Positions 50,093-58,009 are shown, counted from the stretch's first letter. The stretch is 64,000 nucleotides of DNA from an uncultured Eubacteriales bacterium (GCA_905198835.1 CAJKDY010000002.1:136860-200859), one strand, 5' to 3'. Program-made: numbers and translations. The notes: generated from the sequence alone by a model not told the origin.

Positions 50093-50421
50093 CGATGACG
50101 GTTGCTCAATCGGCCATCACCATCGCTCTGCTGGCGCTGGGCACGATGGCGACCCGCTCTTTGCCCTTCTTACTCTTTGGGGACAAAAAGCCCACGCCAA
50201 AGTATATTCAATACCTGGGTAAGGCTCTGCCCGCGGCCATCTTTGGTATGCTGGTGGTGTACTGTCTGAGAGGCGTGGAGATCCTCTCCGGCAGTCATGG
50301 ACTGCCGGAGCTGGTGGCCATTGTGGTCACAGCGTGCCTGCATCTTTGGAAGCGTCAGATGATCCTCTCTATCCTGGGTGGCACCGTGTGCTATATGTTG
50401 CTGGTCCAACTGGTTTTTTAA
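50089..50421 (+). CDS. azlD: AzlD-family branched-chain amino acid exporter, small subunit
   Basis: 110 residues with four membrane segments. ALGTMATRSLPFLLF and YLGKALPAAIFGMLVVY are typical of AzlD. It overlaps azlC and completes the two-component exporter. Confidence 0.92.
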   Translation: MTMTVAQSAITIALLALGTMATRSLPFLLFGDKKPTPKYIQYLGKALPAAIFGMLVVYCLRGVEILSGSHGLPELVAIVVTACLHLWKRQMILSILGGTVCYMLLVQLVF

Positions 50422-50449
50422 TGGGTGAAGATTGGCGAATTCACCCATT
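50420..50449. repeat. Perfect inverted repeat overlapping the antiporter -35
   Basis: AATGGGTGAA (50420-50429) and TTCACCCATT (50440-50449) are 10-base perfect arms spaced by 10 bases. The right arm ends inside the -35 of the following promoter. There is no T run, so it is more likely an operator than a terminator, though a weak azlD terminator cannot be excluded. Confidence 0.6.
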
Positions 50450-50475
50450 GACAACCGGGCCCACAGTCTTATAAT
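50448..50475 (+). promoter_or_regulatory. Promoter of the antiporter gene
   Basis: TTGACA (50448-50453), 16 bases, TATAAT (50470-50475): both hexamers match consensus. Confidence 0.85.
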
Positions 50476-50537
50476 TGGGAGAAGCGGCCTCAGACTGGGG
50501 CCGCAAATCTTTGTGAGAATAGAAGAGGGGAACCAAC

Positions 50538-51788
50538 ATGAGCGAACTGATCTCCGTTTCCATCGCTCTGCTGGCGGGCTTGATGATGACCCGCCTGATG
50601 AAGCGTATCAACCTGCCTGACGTGACGGCCTACCTGGTGGCCGGCGTGATCCTGGGGCCCTGTCTGCTGGGCCGCTTAGGCGTGCCCGGCCTGGGGTTTA
50701 CCACCTTTGACGAGGTAGCCCTTCTCCAGCCCATTTCCGATGTGGCCCTGGGCTTTATCGCCTTTGCCATCGGCAGTGAATTTCGCCTGTCCCATCTGCG
50801 CTCCACCGGCCACGCGGCGGTGACCATCGGTGTGATCCAGGCCGTGATGGCTACCATCCTGGTGGACCTCTCCCTGGTGGGGCTCCATTTCGCGCTGGGC
50901 GATAAGCTGCCCATCCCCGCCGCCATTACCCTTGGCGCCATTGCCGCCGCCACCGCTCCGGCAGCTACGTTGATGGTGGTCCGGCAGTATAAGGCCAAGG
51001 GCCCGCTGACCGACCTTTTGCTGCCGGTGGTGGCCTTGGACGACGCCGTGGGATTGATGATCTTTGCCATCTCCTTTGGCGCGGCCCAGGCCATGGCCTC
51101 CAGCCATATCGATTTGATGGCGGTGCTGGCCGCCCCGGTGCTGGAGATCGTTCTGTCGCTGGTACTGGGCGCGGTGCTGGGCTGGTGCCTGACCTGGATC
51201 GAAAAGGCATTCCACTCCAACCGAAACCGCGTGGCCCTGATCACCGGCTTCATTATCCTGGGCGTGGCCCTTTCCATGCTGAAGCTCCAGATCGGTACGC
51301 TGGAGGTGGGCTTCTCGTCGCTTCTGGTGCTAATGATGCTGGGCACGGTGTTCTGCAATACCTGCGGTAGCTCGGAGGACCTGATGAACCGGGCCGACAA
51401 GTGGTCGGCGCCGTTGCTGACCCTCTTTTTTGTCCTCTCCGGCGCAGCGCTGGATCTGACGGTATTCTCTGACCTTGCCATCGTGGGCATCGGCCTTTTG
51501 TATATCGTCGCTCGGTCCCTGGGTAAATACCTGGGCGCGGGCTTCAGCGCCAAGCTGTGCCACCAGGATCACAACGTGCAAAAGTACTTGGGCATCACCC
51601 TTCTGCCCCAGGCTGGCGTAGCTCTGGGAATGTCTGCCCAGGTTGGTGCCTCCACCGCCATGGGCGGCGCGGGTCCCATGGTCCGCAATATCGTCCTCTT
51701 CGGCGTGCTGATCTATGAACTGGTGGGCCCCAGCCTGACCAAGTGGGCCCTGACCAAGGCCGGTGACATCCAGCCCAAGGCGCAGTAA
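50538..51788 (+). CDS. Monovalent cation:proton antiporter (CPA2-like)
   Basis: 416 residues with about 12 membrane segments. LISVSIALLAGLMMTRLMKR, then NLPDVTAYLVAGVILGP, and the ion-site region VVALDDAVGLMIFA (the Asp pair of Na+/H+ exchangers) mark the family. Whether Na+ or K+ is moved cannot be told. No RCK/TrkA domain is attached. GAGGGGAACC precedes the ATG. It may be co-transcribed with the CAT-like gene 23 bases downstream. Confidence 0.9.
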   Translation: MSELISVSIALLAGLMMTRLMKRINLPDVTAYLVAGVILGPCLLGRLGVPGLGFTTFDEVALLQPISDVALGFIAFAIGSEFRLSHLRSTGHAAVTIGVIQAVMATILVDLSLVGLHFALGDKLPIPAAITLGAIAAATAPAATLMVVRQYKAKGPLTDLLLPVVALDDAVGLMIFAISFGAAQAMASSHIDLMAVLAAPVLEIVLSLVLGAVLGWCLTWIEKAFHSNRNRVALITGFIILGVALSMLKLQIGTLEVGFSSLLVLMMLGTVFCNTCGSSEDLMNRADKWSAPLLTLFFVLSGAALDLTVFSDLAIVGIGLLYIVARSLGKYLGAGFSAKLCHQDHNVQKYLGITLLPQAGVALGMSAQVGASTAMGGAGPMVRNIVLFGVLIYELVGPSLTKWALTKAGDIQPKAQ

Positions 51789-51811
51789 ACAGATAAGAGG
51801 AGGACCCATTT

Positions 51812-52432
51812 ATGCCCTGCGAGGTAGACCCCAAGCAGACTAAGCGCGCGGCGGCCTATGAGCTGTGGATGGACGCGCCCAACCCCATGGTGACCTTCTT
51901 CAAGACCTTGGACGTAACGCCCCTGGTGAAGTTCAGCCGCAAACGGGGCAAGAAGTTCAATATGCTGCTGGACTACTGCATCGGCAAGGCCGCGGCTGGG
52001 GTGGAGGAATTCTATACCCTGCCTGTGGACCGCAAACTCATCCGCTATGAGACCCTGGCCGTCAACACCATCGTCAAGAACAAGACCGGAGAGGTCAGCT
52101 CCTGTGACATCCTCTTTACCGAGGATCTGGATGCCTTTGACCGCGACTACCTGCGATACACCGCCCAAGTGGCCGAAAGCTGCCAAAACCGCGACCTGAC
52201 CGACAGTATGGTTATCGGCACTTCCGCCATCATCGACACCGAGCTGGACGGCGCGGTGGGTATGAATAGCGGGATCTTCAACAATCCCTTTCTCATCTGG
52301 GGCCGCTACAAGAGGAAGGGACTGCGCTACAAGCTGATCCTGTCCTTCCAATTCCACCACACCCAGATGGACGGCGCCCACGCCGGACGCTTTTTGGCGG
52401 GTGTGCAAGAGGCAATCAATACATTCCGATAA
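51812..52432 (+). CDS. Chloramphenicol acetyltransferase-fold protein
   Basis: 206 residues. The C-terminal catalytic motif F-H-H-T-Q-M-D-G-A-H-A-G-R-F corresponds to the HH-x-x-x-DG signature of CatA enzymes, with the base His in FHH. Its position among metabolic genes, without mobile-element features, argues for a chromosomal acyltransferase of unknown substrate; actual chloramphenicol resistance is uncertain. Confidence 0.85.
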   Translation: MPCEVDPKQTKRAAAYELWMDAPNPMVTFFKTLDVTPLVKFSRKRGKKFNMLLDYCIGKAAAGVEEFYTLPVDRKLIRYETLAVNTIVKNKTGEVSSCDILFTEDLDAFDRDYLRYTAQVAESCQNRDLTDSMVIGTSAIIDTELDGAVGMNSGIFNNPFLIWGRYKRKGLRYKLILSFQFHHTQMDGAHAGRFLAGVQEAINTFR

Positions 52433-52451
52433 GAGGGGGGTGGGCCAAGCC

Positions 52452-53330
52452 ATGTACGAGCTGGTCCAGCTATCGGAGCACGACTACTATATCGAAAGCC
52501 CTGCCAAGATCGGCCTGGTGCGCCTGAGCGATACCGACGTCTGCCTCATCGACAGCGGCAACGACAAGGATGCGGGTCGTAAGGTCCGCCAGGTTCTGGA
52601 CGCCAACGGCTGGCGGCTCCGGGCCATCTACAACACCCACTCCAACGCCGACCACATCGGCGGCAACAAGTACCTCCAGGCTCAGACCGGCTGCTCCATC
52701 TATGCCCCCGGCATCGAGTGCGATTTTACCCGTCATCCGCTGCTGGAGCCCTCCTTCCTCTACGGCGGCTATCCTCCCAAGGACCTGCGGCACAAGTTCC
52801 TGCTGGCCCAGGAGAGCGACGCCCAGCCGCTGACCGAGGACATCTTGCCAGAGGGTTTTAAGATTATCCCGTTGCCCGGCCACTTCTTTGACATGGTAGG
52901 CTTTCGCACGCCGGACGACACGCTGTTTCTGGCTGACTGCCTCTCCAGCCGGGAGACTCTAGACAAGTACCAGATCGGCTTTGTCTATGATGTTGCCGCC
53001 TATCTGGATACTCTGGAGCGGGTTAAGACCATGGCGGCCAAGGTATTTGTTCCCGCCCACGCAGCCGTCACCGACAGCATCGCGGACCTGGCCCAGTATA
53101 ACATCGATAAGGTCCATGAGATCGCGGACCAGATCGTGGCGCTGTGCCGGGAGCCGCTGACCTTTGAGCAGGTCTTGAAAAAGCTCTTTGCCCGCTACGG
53201 CCTGACCATGACCTTTGAGCAATACGCCCTGGTGGGCAGCACCGTGCGCTCTTACCTGGCCTGGCTCAAGGATTCCGGGCGGCTGGTAGTGGACATTACG
53301 GACGGCCAGCTTCTCTGGCGGGAGGGATAA
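52452..53330 (+). CDS. MBL-fold metallohydrolase
   Basis: 292 residues. The metal motif is THSNADHIGG (second His of HxHxDH replaced by Asn), with later ligands in PLPGHFFD, LADCL and PAHA. The C-terminal 80 residues are helical and look like a winged-helix extension (EQVLKKLFARYGL). The ATG at 52452 is chosen; the frame opens 17 codons earlier inside the CAT-like gene. Substrate unknown. Confidence 0.87.
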   Translation: MYELVQLSEHDYYIESPAKIGLVRLSDTDVCLIDSGNDKDAGRKVRQVLDANGWRLRAIYNTHSNADHIGGNKYLQAQTGCSIYAPGIECDFTRHPLLEPSFLYGGYPPKDLRHKFLLAQESDAQPLTEDILPEGFKIIPLPGHFFDMVGFRTPDDTLFLADCLSSRETLDKYQIGFVYDVAAYLDTLERVKTMAAKVFVPAHAAVTDSIADLAQYNIDKVHEIADQIVALCREPLTFEQVLKKLFARYGLTMTFEQYALVGSTVRSYLAWLKDSGRLVVDITDGQLLWREG

Positions 53331-53333
53331 AGC

Positions 53334-53807
53334 ATGTCGATCGAAAAGGTAAAGGACTATTTCCGGCAGCAGGGGATGGAGGACCGGGTGCGGGAGTTCC
53401 CCGTGTCCAGCGCTACGGTGGAACTGGCGGCCCAAGCTTTAGGCTGTGAGCCGTGCCGCATTGCAAAGACCCTGTCCTTCCTGCTGGAGGACCGGGCTAT
53501 CTTGATCGTTGCCGCCGGGGACGCCCGAGTAGACAACGGCAAGTATAAGGCCCAGTTCGGCGGCAAGGCCAAGATGCTGACCCCCGACCAGGTGGAGTCC
53601 ATGGTGGGCCATCGGGTGGGCGGCGTGTGCCCCTTTGCGTTCAACGAGGGCGTGGCCGTCTACCTGGACGCTTCGCTCAAACGGTTCGAGACCGTTTTTC
53701 CCGCCTGCGGGAGCTCTAATAGCGCCATCGAGTTGACCATCCCCGAGTTGGAACGCCACTCCGGCTTCACCGCCTGGGTGGATGTGTGCAAGGACTGGAG
53801 AGACTGA
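53334..53807 (+). CDS. YbaK/EbsC-family aminoacyl-tRNA deacylase
   Basis: 157 residues. The family hydrolyses mischarged tRNA (Cys-tRNA-Pro or similar) or acts as a ProX-type editor. The core VSSATVELAAQALGCEPCRIAKTL carries the catalytic-site Lys, with GGVCPFAF as the second motif. It starts 3 bases after the MBL gene. A tRNA-Pro gene lies 0.8 kb downstream, probably by chance. Confidence 0.92.
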   Translation: MSIEKVKDYFRQQGMEDRVREFPVSSATVELAAQALGCEPCRIAKTLSFLLEDRAILIVAAGDARVDNGKYKAQFGGKAKMLTPDQVESMVGHRVGGVCPFAFNEGVAVYLDASLKRFETVFPACGSSNSAIELTIPELERHSGFTAWVDVCKDWRD

Positions 53808-54540
53808 TTATGGGTTTTTTGAGTGGTTTATGGGCGAGGAACCTGGCCCGATCACTACATGGCTCAACTATGAGAATCCGGGGCAGTTTGGGGAATTTGC
53901 CACAGAATTTGCTTTAGGTAACAACAATCTTCCTGGAAATTATGTTGTTCTTAAAAACATATATGTGCCCATGAAAGGGAAAACCACGGAGATCGACCTA
54001 CTGATGATCCATGAAAAAGGAATTTATGTGTTTGAGAGCAAGAATTACAGTGGTTGGATCTTTGGGGATGTTGAGCAGCTTAAGTGGACGCAATGCCTGG
54101 AGAACAGGAAAAGAAACAGTTTTTATAACCCGATCCGTCAGAATAGAACACATATCAAAGCACTGGCAGAGTTTTTGGGGAAACCTGTTACAGCCTTTAC
54201 TTCTTACATTGTGTTTTCACAGCGGTGCACGTTGAAGAAGGTCCCTGAGGATACGGCTGAAGTGGTAATTGTCCGCCGACCTGATATGCTCAAGAAACTT
54301 CGCATTGCTCTAAAAAGTTCAGAAGTGATATATTCAACAGCAGAGATCCAGGAGATGGAGAGTAAGCTGAAAGCGCTTACGAACAAGAGCGATGAAGAGA
54401 AGCAGAGACATATCGATGACCTTCAAACAAAATGTCCCTTTTGCGGCAGCGAACTTGTACTGAGAAAAGGGAAGTATGGTCAATTCTGGGGTTGCAGTAC
54501 CTACCCCAAGTGTAGGTTTACGCGGAAAATAGAGCCTTGA
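53782..54540 (+). CDS. NERD-domain protein with a C-terminal topoisomerase-type zinc finger; 5' end probably frame-shifted
   Basis: The open frame is 252 codons. The NERD domain (GEFATEFALG, TTEIDLLMIHEKGIYVFESKNYSGWI) suggests a nuclease-related protein. The C-terminus CPFCGSELVLRKGKYGQFWGC is a four-Cys zinc finger of the topoisomerase I C-terminal type. The best ribosome site (GGAG, 9 bases spacing) points to ATG 53810, but that frame (MGFLSGLW) breaks at a T6 run (53815-53820). With seven Ts it would read MGFFEWFMGEEPGPITTW. The ATG at 53782 overlaps ybaK and lacks a site; ATG 53830 is the other in-frame choice. The gene is clearly AT-richer than its neighbours. Confidence 0.8.
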   Translation: MCARTGETDYGFFEWFMGEEPGPITTWLNYENPGQFGEFATEFALGNNNLPGNYVVLKNIYVPMKGKTTEIDLLMIHEKGIYVFESKNYSGWIFGDVEQLKWTQCLENRKRNSFYNPIRQNRTHIKALAEFLGKPVTAFTSYIVFSQRCTLKKVPEDTAEVVIVRRPDMLKKLRIALKSSEVIYSTAEIQEMESKLKALTNKSDEEKQRHIDDLQTKCPFCGSELVLRKGKYGQFWGCSTYPKCRFTRKIEP

Positions 54541-54579
54541 TCATACTCAGAAATAAGTTGAGTCCTTGGCTTGGCCCAC

Positions 54580-54608
54580 TTGACAATCCGCCCAAAACCC
54601 CTTATAAT
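54580..54608 (+). promoter_or_regulatory. Promoter of tRNA-Pro
   Basis: TTGACA (54580-54585), 17 bases, TATAAT (54603-54608): perfect consensus, 12 bases before the mature tRNA. Confidence 0.9.
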
Positions 54609-54620
54609 GATGTGACGTTA

Positions 54621-54697
54621 CGGGGTGTGGCGAAGTTTGGTATCGCGCTTGGTTCGGGACCAAGAGGCCGCGGGTTCAAGTCCCGCCACTCCGACCA
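54621..54697 (+). tRNA. tRNA-Pro (anticodon CGG), CCA encoded
   Basis: 77 bases. Acceptor stem CGGGGTG (54621-54627) pairs with CACTCCG (54687-54693), then ACCA. The anticodon stem CTTGG/CCAAG encloses TTCGGGA, anticodon CGG. The T loop GTTCAAG is normal. It reads proline CCG codons. Confidence 0.95.
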
Positions 54698-54752
54698 TGC
54701 GGAGTGTCCTTATAGGATTTGAGCATCCTATCAAGGACACTCCGCATTTTTT
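54697..54752 (+). terminator. Long terminator hairpin of tRNA-Pro
   Basis: ATGCGGAGTGTCCTT then ATAGGAT (54697-54718) pair with ATCCTAT, a single C bulge, and AAGGACACTCCGCAT (up to 54746), followed by T6. The stem is unusually long (22 bp) and its right arm repeats CACTCCG of the tRNA acceptor. The stop codon of the first gene of the mobile element overlaps the T run. Confidence 0.85.
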
Positions 54753-55041
54753 ATCTTTCGGGCAAGGCGGGATAATCTTTTATACATTCGATTTGGCCTC
54801 CATGCCTTGCTATTGTATCGACCACGGCGGCCGGGAGCATATCTGCCCTTCGTACCAGCACCCTATCCGCCTTTCCGTTAATTACTGCTTGAACAAGCTG
54901 ACTTTCCACAGGGGCAGGCCCTTGTTCAGCGATAAGGCCAGCAAGCTCGGCGCCTGTTTTTAAGGCTTTAGCCTGAGCTTCTCCAGAAAGCTGATCTAAA
55001 CGTGCAAACCGAGCATACAGCACAACTTTTGCTTTTTTCAC
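54751..55041 (-). CDS. Mini-resolvase-like protein with a substituted catalytic serine
   Basis: 96 residues, GTG start at 55041 (GGAGG, 8 bases spacing). KKAKVVLYARFARLDQ corresponds to the start of serine recombinases (YARxSxxxQ), but the catalytic Ser position is Ala. Later LVQAVINGKADRVLVRRADMLP mirrors the resolvase helix-D and R-x-x-D-R-L-x-R region. The middle is shortened and no DNA-binding domain follows. It lies 14 bases downstream of the real recombinase and is co-transcribed. An accessory or directionality role is inferred; it may also be a decayed copy. Confidence 0.75.
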   Translation of the reverse strand: MKKAKVVLYARFARLDQLSGEAQAKALKTGAELAGLIAEQGPAPVESQLVQAVINGKADRVLVRRADMLPAAVVDTIARHGGQIECIKDYPALPER

Positions 55042-55054
55042 AAATATCACCTCC

Positions 55055-56764
55055 TCATACAGCGATCCGATCCGGGGCGTAGCTGACAGCTACGCCCTTT
55101 CTTGTCGGCAATACAATGTCAATGTCAGGGATATTTCGGCGATCCGGCACCTCAAAGGCCCCAATGCAGTTATAAAAAATCGTTATCCGCTGGGTCTTGA
55201 CCCCATCCTTCTTTTCAGCGGGATATACCTCGATACGTTCAATAAGCTCGGACACCATACGCCGGGTAACGGTGGTTGCGTTGGTATAGTGGCGCACCAT
55301 GCCCAAAAACTCCTCAATGTCCATTTGCTGGCCTTCGGTTTTTTGTACCTCCAGCCGCAGGGCCTTGATCTTCTTCGCCAGTTCGCCCTGTTCCTCCTCA
55401 TACCGTCTGGACATTTTGGCAAAGCGGGCGTCGTCGATCTTGCCGGACACATTGTCCTCGTAGAGCCGCTCAAAGAGCGTATCCAGCTCCTTGTCCCGGT
55501 TTACCAGCCCGACCAACTCCCTCTTTTTCAGGCGGTGGTTGTTTTCTGCTACCTTTGCGGAGCGGCCCAGGACGGCCTTTAGAAAATCGTCCTCGTACTC
55601 GTTGGCAAAGGCCGCCAGACGGCGGATCTCGCAGAGCACCACCTGCTCCAGAAAGTCAAGCCGGATATAGTGGGTAGAGGAACACTTGCGGAGCCCGGAA
55701 TTGTGGTTTTGGCAACTAAAGAATTTGATGTCGTGGTTGCCCTGGTTGAAATGGAAGTTGAGATTGCCGCCGCACTCCGGGCATTTCATGCGCCCGGAGA
55801 AAATGCTGGGCTCTTGGGTAACGGTAGGCCGCCTGTGGCGTGTGCCCTTGGTGAGCGCCTGTACCTTTTCCCATGTGGCCCGGTCAATGATGGGCTCATG
55901 GACGTTAAGGAAGATGGCCCGGTTTTCAACGGGGTTTTCGATCCGTTTTTTCAGTTTGTAGGACTTGGAATAGCTCTTGAAGTTGATAACGTCCCCGCAG
56001 TATTCCTGGGTGGTCAGTATCTTCTTGATGGTGGTATGACCCCATTTTGTAGGCTCAACGGTACTCTTGGAGCCGCCCCGACTTGTCCCCCTGGCCCGCC
56101 AGTAGTAGGTGGGATTATTGATACCGTCCCGTTCAAGTGCGGCCCCGATCTCTGCCAGCCCATAGCCGTCAAGGGCCATACGGAAGATACGCCGGACAAC
56201 GGCGGCGGCCTCCGGCTCTATCACCCAATGTTTGGGATTATCCGGGTCTTTGATATAGCCGTAGGGCGGCGGGGAGAGTGGAATACCAGCGTTGCCCTTC
56301 ATCTTATTGACGATCTTCCGCTTCTTGGAAATGTCCTTGGCATAGTATTCGTTCATTATGTTTTTGAAGGGCGTGAAGTCATCCTCGCCCTCGCTGCTAT
56401 CCAGGCCGTCAGAGACAGCCACCAGCCGCACATCATGGGCCGGGAAGTATTCCTCCGTCAGCTTGCCCACTTCTATGTAGTTGCGGCCCAGGCGGGACAG
56501 GTCTTTGACAAACACAGCGGAGATATACCCGGCTTCAATAGCCTGGATCATCTTCTGGTAGCCGGGGCGCTTCATGGTCGTACCTGTCACGCCATCGTCC
56601 ACAAAAAAGATCGTATCAGTATATCCCTTGCTCTTGGCGGCCTTTTGGAGTAGCTTTTTCTGATTTGTAATGCTGTTGGACTCTGTTTCCAGATTGTCGT
56701 CACGGCTCAATCGGCAGTATAGAGCGGCAGTTCCCATTTCGTGATGGTTGTTTGACTGTTTCAA
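55055..56764 (-). CDS. Large serine recombinase (TnpX-like)
   Basis: 569 residues from TTG 56764, or 582 from GTG 56803. The resolvase domain begins AALYCRLSRDD (catalytic Ser in CRLS), then DDGVTGTTMKRPG and VKDLSRLGRNY. The recombinase domain has PPYGY and the zinc ribbon MKCPECGG with a later C pair. A Lys/Glu-rich coiled coil (about 440-510) follows. It catalyses excision and integration of the element. AAAGGAGG lies 5-6 bases before the TTG, favouring that start. Confidence 0.93.
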   Translation of the reverse strand: MKQSNNHHEMGTAALYCRLSRDDNLETESNSITNQKKLLQKAAKSKGYTDTIFFVDDGVTGTTMKRPGYQKMIQAIEAGYISAVFVKDLSRLGRNYIEVGKLTEEYFPAHDVRLVAVSDGLDSSEGEDDFTPFKNIMNEYYAKDISKKRKIVNKMKGNAGIPLSPPPYGYIKDPDNPKHWVIEPEAAAVVRRIFRMALDGYGLAEIGAALERDGINNPTYYWRARGTSRGGSKSTVEPTKWGHTTIKKILTTQEYCGDVINFKSYSKSYKLKKRIENPVENRAIFLNVHEPIIDRATWEKVQALTKGTRHRRPTVTQEPSIFSGRMKCPECGGNLNFHFNQGNHDIKFFSCQNHNSGLRKCSSTHYIRLDFLEQVVLCEIRRLAAFANEYEDDFLKAVLGRSAKVAENNHRLKKRELVGLVNRDKELDTLFERLYEDNVSGKIDDARFAKMSRRYEEEQGELAKKIKALRLEVQKTEGQQMDIEEFLGMVRHYTNATTVTRRMVSELIERIEVYPAEKKDGVKTQRITIFYNCIGAFEVPDRRNIPDIDIVLPTRKGVAVSYAPDRIAV

Positions 56765-56809
56765 TTTGTCCTCCTTTCCGACAGTCAAACAAGAGGTTTT
56801 CACATGAAT

Positions 56810-56838
56810 ATTATACCTCTGTTGACCGTTGCTGTTAA
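56810..56838 (-). promoter_or_regulatory. Promoter of the recombinase gene
   Basis: On the minus strand: TTAACA (56838-56833), 17 bases, TATAAT (56815-56810). Confidence 0.75.
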
Positions 56839-56856
56839 GGATGCAAACGGAAAGGG

Positions 56857-57000
56857 TCAGGACGCCTCCAATTCTGCCAGAATGAGTTTTAAGAGAATGT
56901 CGCTCATGGTTTCCCCGGTTTCCTTATAGACAGGGGTGACAATAAACTGCATTTCTCCAATTTGATAGGTATGTTCCTCCGTTGAGATTGTCTCGGCCAT
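56857..57000 (-). CDS. TnpW-family small transposon protein
   Basis: 47 residues: MAETISTEEHTYQIGEMQF, then IVTPVYKETGETMSDILLK. The pattern (polar start, I-G-x-x-x-x-I-V, then E-T-x-x-D-x-L-x-x-L-I) is that of TnpW, the small protein encoded beside TnpX recombinases. Function is not known. ATG at 57000 with GGAGGG upstream; the longer frame above is not supported. Confidence 0.8.
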   Translation of the reverse strand: MAETISTEEHTYQIGEMQFIVTPVYKETGETMSDILLKLILAELEAS

Positions 57001-57041
57001 AGTACCCTCCAACCGATGGCGTATAGTCCGAGCAGAGGGCG

Positions 57042-57074
57042 AAAGAGGACAGCCCCGGCGGGGCTGCCCTCTTT
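57042..57074 (-). terminator. Hairpin upstream of tnpW
   Basis: AAAGAGG-A-CAGCCCC pairs with GGGGCTG-C-CCTCTTT around a short loop at 57057. It sits between the sigma-like gene and tnpW. The T content after it is low, so its strength is uncertain. Confidence 0.5.
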
Positions 57075-57088
57075 CTTTGATCTGACTT

Positions 57089-57105
57089 CGGGACAACTTG
57101 TCTCG
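57089..57105. repeat. GGGACAA-type inverted repeat, copy 1
   Basis: CGGGACAA-C-TTGTCTCG, one mismatch in 8-base arms. It is a relative of the repeats at 57786-57808 and 62557-62589. Confidence 0.65.
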
Positions 57106-57123
57106 GATATACGCTTAATGGAT

Positions 57124-57183
57124 GGGACGCCACGCTTGCTTGTTTGGCCTGTCATAAGACAGCATTTCAGGGCGTGGCGTCCC
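57124..57183. repeat. Nested inverted repeats (structured RNA or cruciform candidate)
   Basis: GGGACGCCACGC (57124-57135) and GCGTGGCGTCCC (57172-57183) are perfect 12-base arms. Between them CTGTC-ATAA-GACAG (57149-57162) forms a second hairpin. It lies in the 284-base gap (57001-57284) that holds no recognisable gene. Confidence 0.65.
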
Positions 57184-57284
57184 TGGATGGATGCGGGGGC
57201 TGGGATGGCCCAGCGGTCACAATCCAACGGCGAGGGATTTACCCCTCATATACCACGACAAAAAAGGGGCAAATGGAGGGGTGC

Positions 57285-57707
57285 TTACCGAAAGTTTTTC
57301 AGATATTTTTTCATATTCTCCAGCCCCGTCCTCACGGACTCTCGGACGGTGCTTTTATCTACCCCCTCGGCCTTAGCCACGGCCCGGTAGCTCATGCCCA
57401 GGATTACGCAAGCGTCCACCCGGCGGCCCTGGATCTCCGGCAGGGAGTTGAGGGCGTTCCAAAGCTGATAGAAAAGCTCCTTCCTATCCAGGAGCTCCTG
57501 GGGCGTAGGCTCACCCAGGCAAACGGCGTATTCCAGGCCGTCATCAGCGTCCAGGGAATACTGCGCCTTGTGACGGAGCGTCCGACGCTGATAGGCCACC
57601 TCAGAGCGGCGGCCCGCCACCAGTTCCTCATAGACCTCGTTGGACACCTGGACGATCTGATCTTCTATGTACCAGGGGTAAAAATCCCTCAAATTGATAA
57701 ATGTCAT
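57285..57707 (-). CDS. Sigma-70-like regulator of the mobile element
   Basis: 140 residues. The C-terminal half (LWNALNSLPEIQGRR, then ILGMSYRAVAKAEGVDKSTVRESVRTGLENMKKYL) is a sigma region-4-like helix-turn-helix. Proteins of this size are common in CTn-type elements near the recombinase and are annotated as RNA polymerase sigma factors. The N-terminus lacks a clear region 2, so it may act as a DNA-binding activator. ATG at 57707, with GGTCGGAG upstream. Confidence 0.8.
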   Translation of the reverse strand: MTFINLRDFYPWYIEDQIVQVSNEVYEELVAGRRSEVAYQRRTLRHKAQYSLDADDGLEYAVCLGEPTPQELLDRKELFYQLWNALNSLPEIQGRRVDACVILGMSYRAVAKAEGVDKSTVRESVRTGLENMKKYLKNFR

Positions 57708-57785
57708 TTGTACTCCGACCTTTCGATTTTTGATGTTGGGTCAAACGGATCGAAAGGCCGGAGGGCGGGCCCCGGCAACGGGTGA

Positions 57786-57808
57786 CTTTGGGACACTTTG
57801 TCTCAAAG
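57786..57808. repeat. GGGACAA-type inverted repeat, copy 2
   Basis: CTTTGGGACA-CTT-TGTCTCAAAG, one mismatch in 10-base arms. It lies about 80 bases upstream of the sigma-like gene, in the 302-base gap (57708-58009) shared with the XRE gene. The rest of that gap holds AT-rich sequence and a TAGAAT (57987-57992) that may be the -10 of the XRE gene. Confidence 0.65.
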
Positions 57809-58009
57809 GTGAACTGTGATACACTTCCAAAATTATGGTGGGTCAGGGCAGAACATTGAAATGCACGTTCACCAAATCAATCGTGCCCCAATCCATCGGT
57901 CAACAGGGCCCCCTTTCCCGGATTTGCATTGAGATACATATAAAATACGAATTGTGGTGGATTTTGCCGAGGGGTGATGTATTGTAGAATATTCTGGAGG
58001 TGAATTGTA

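Noticed and set aside
51812..52432. Acquired chloramphenicol resistance gene
   Set aside because: Catalytic motif is CAT-like but the setting is core metabolic, with matching codon use and no mobile signatures.
54751..54963. tRNA-like or ncRNA signal beyond tRNA-Pro
   Set aside because: The structure is explained by the tRNA terminator and the 3' end of the mini-resolvase gene.
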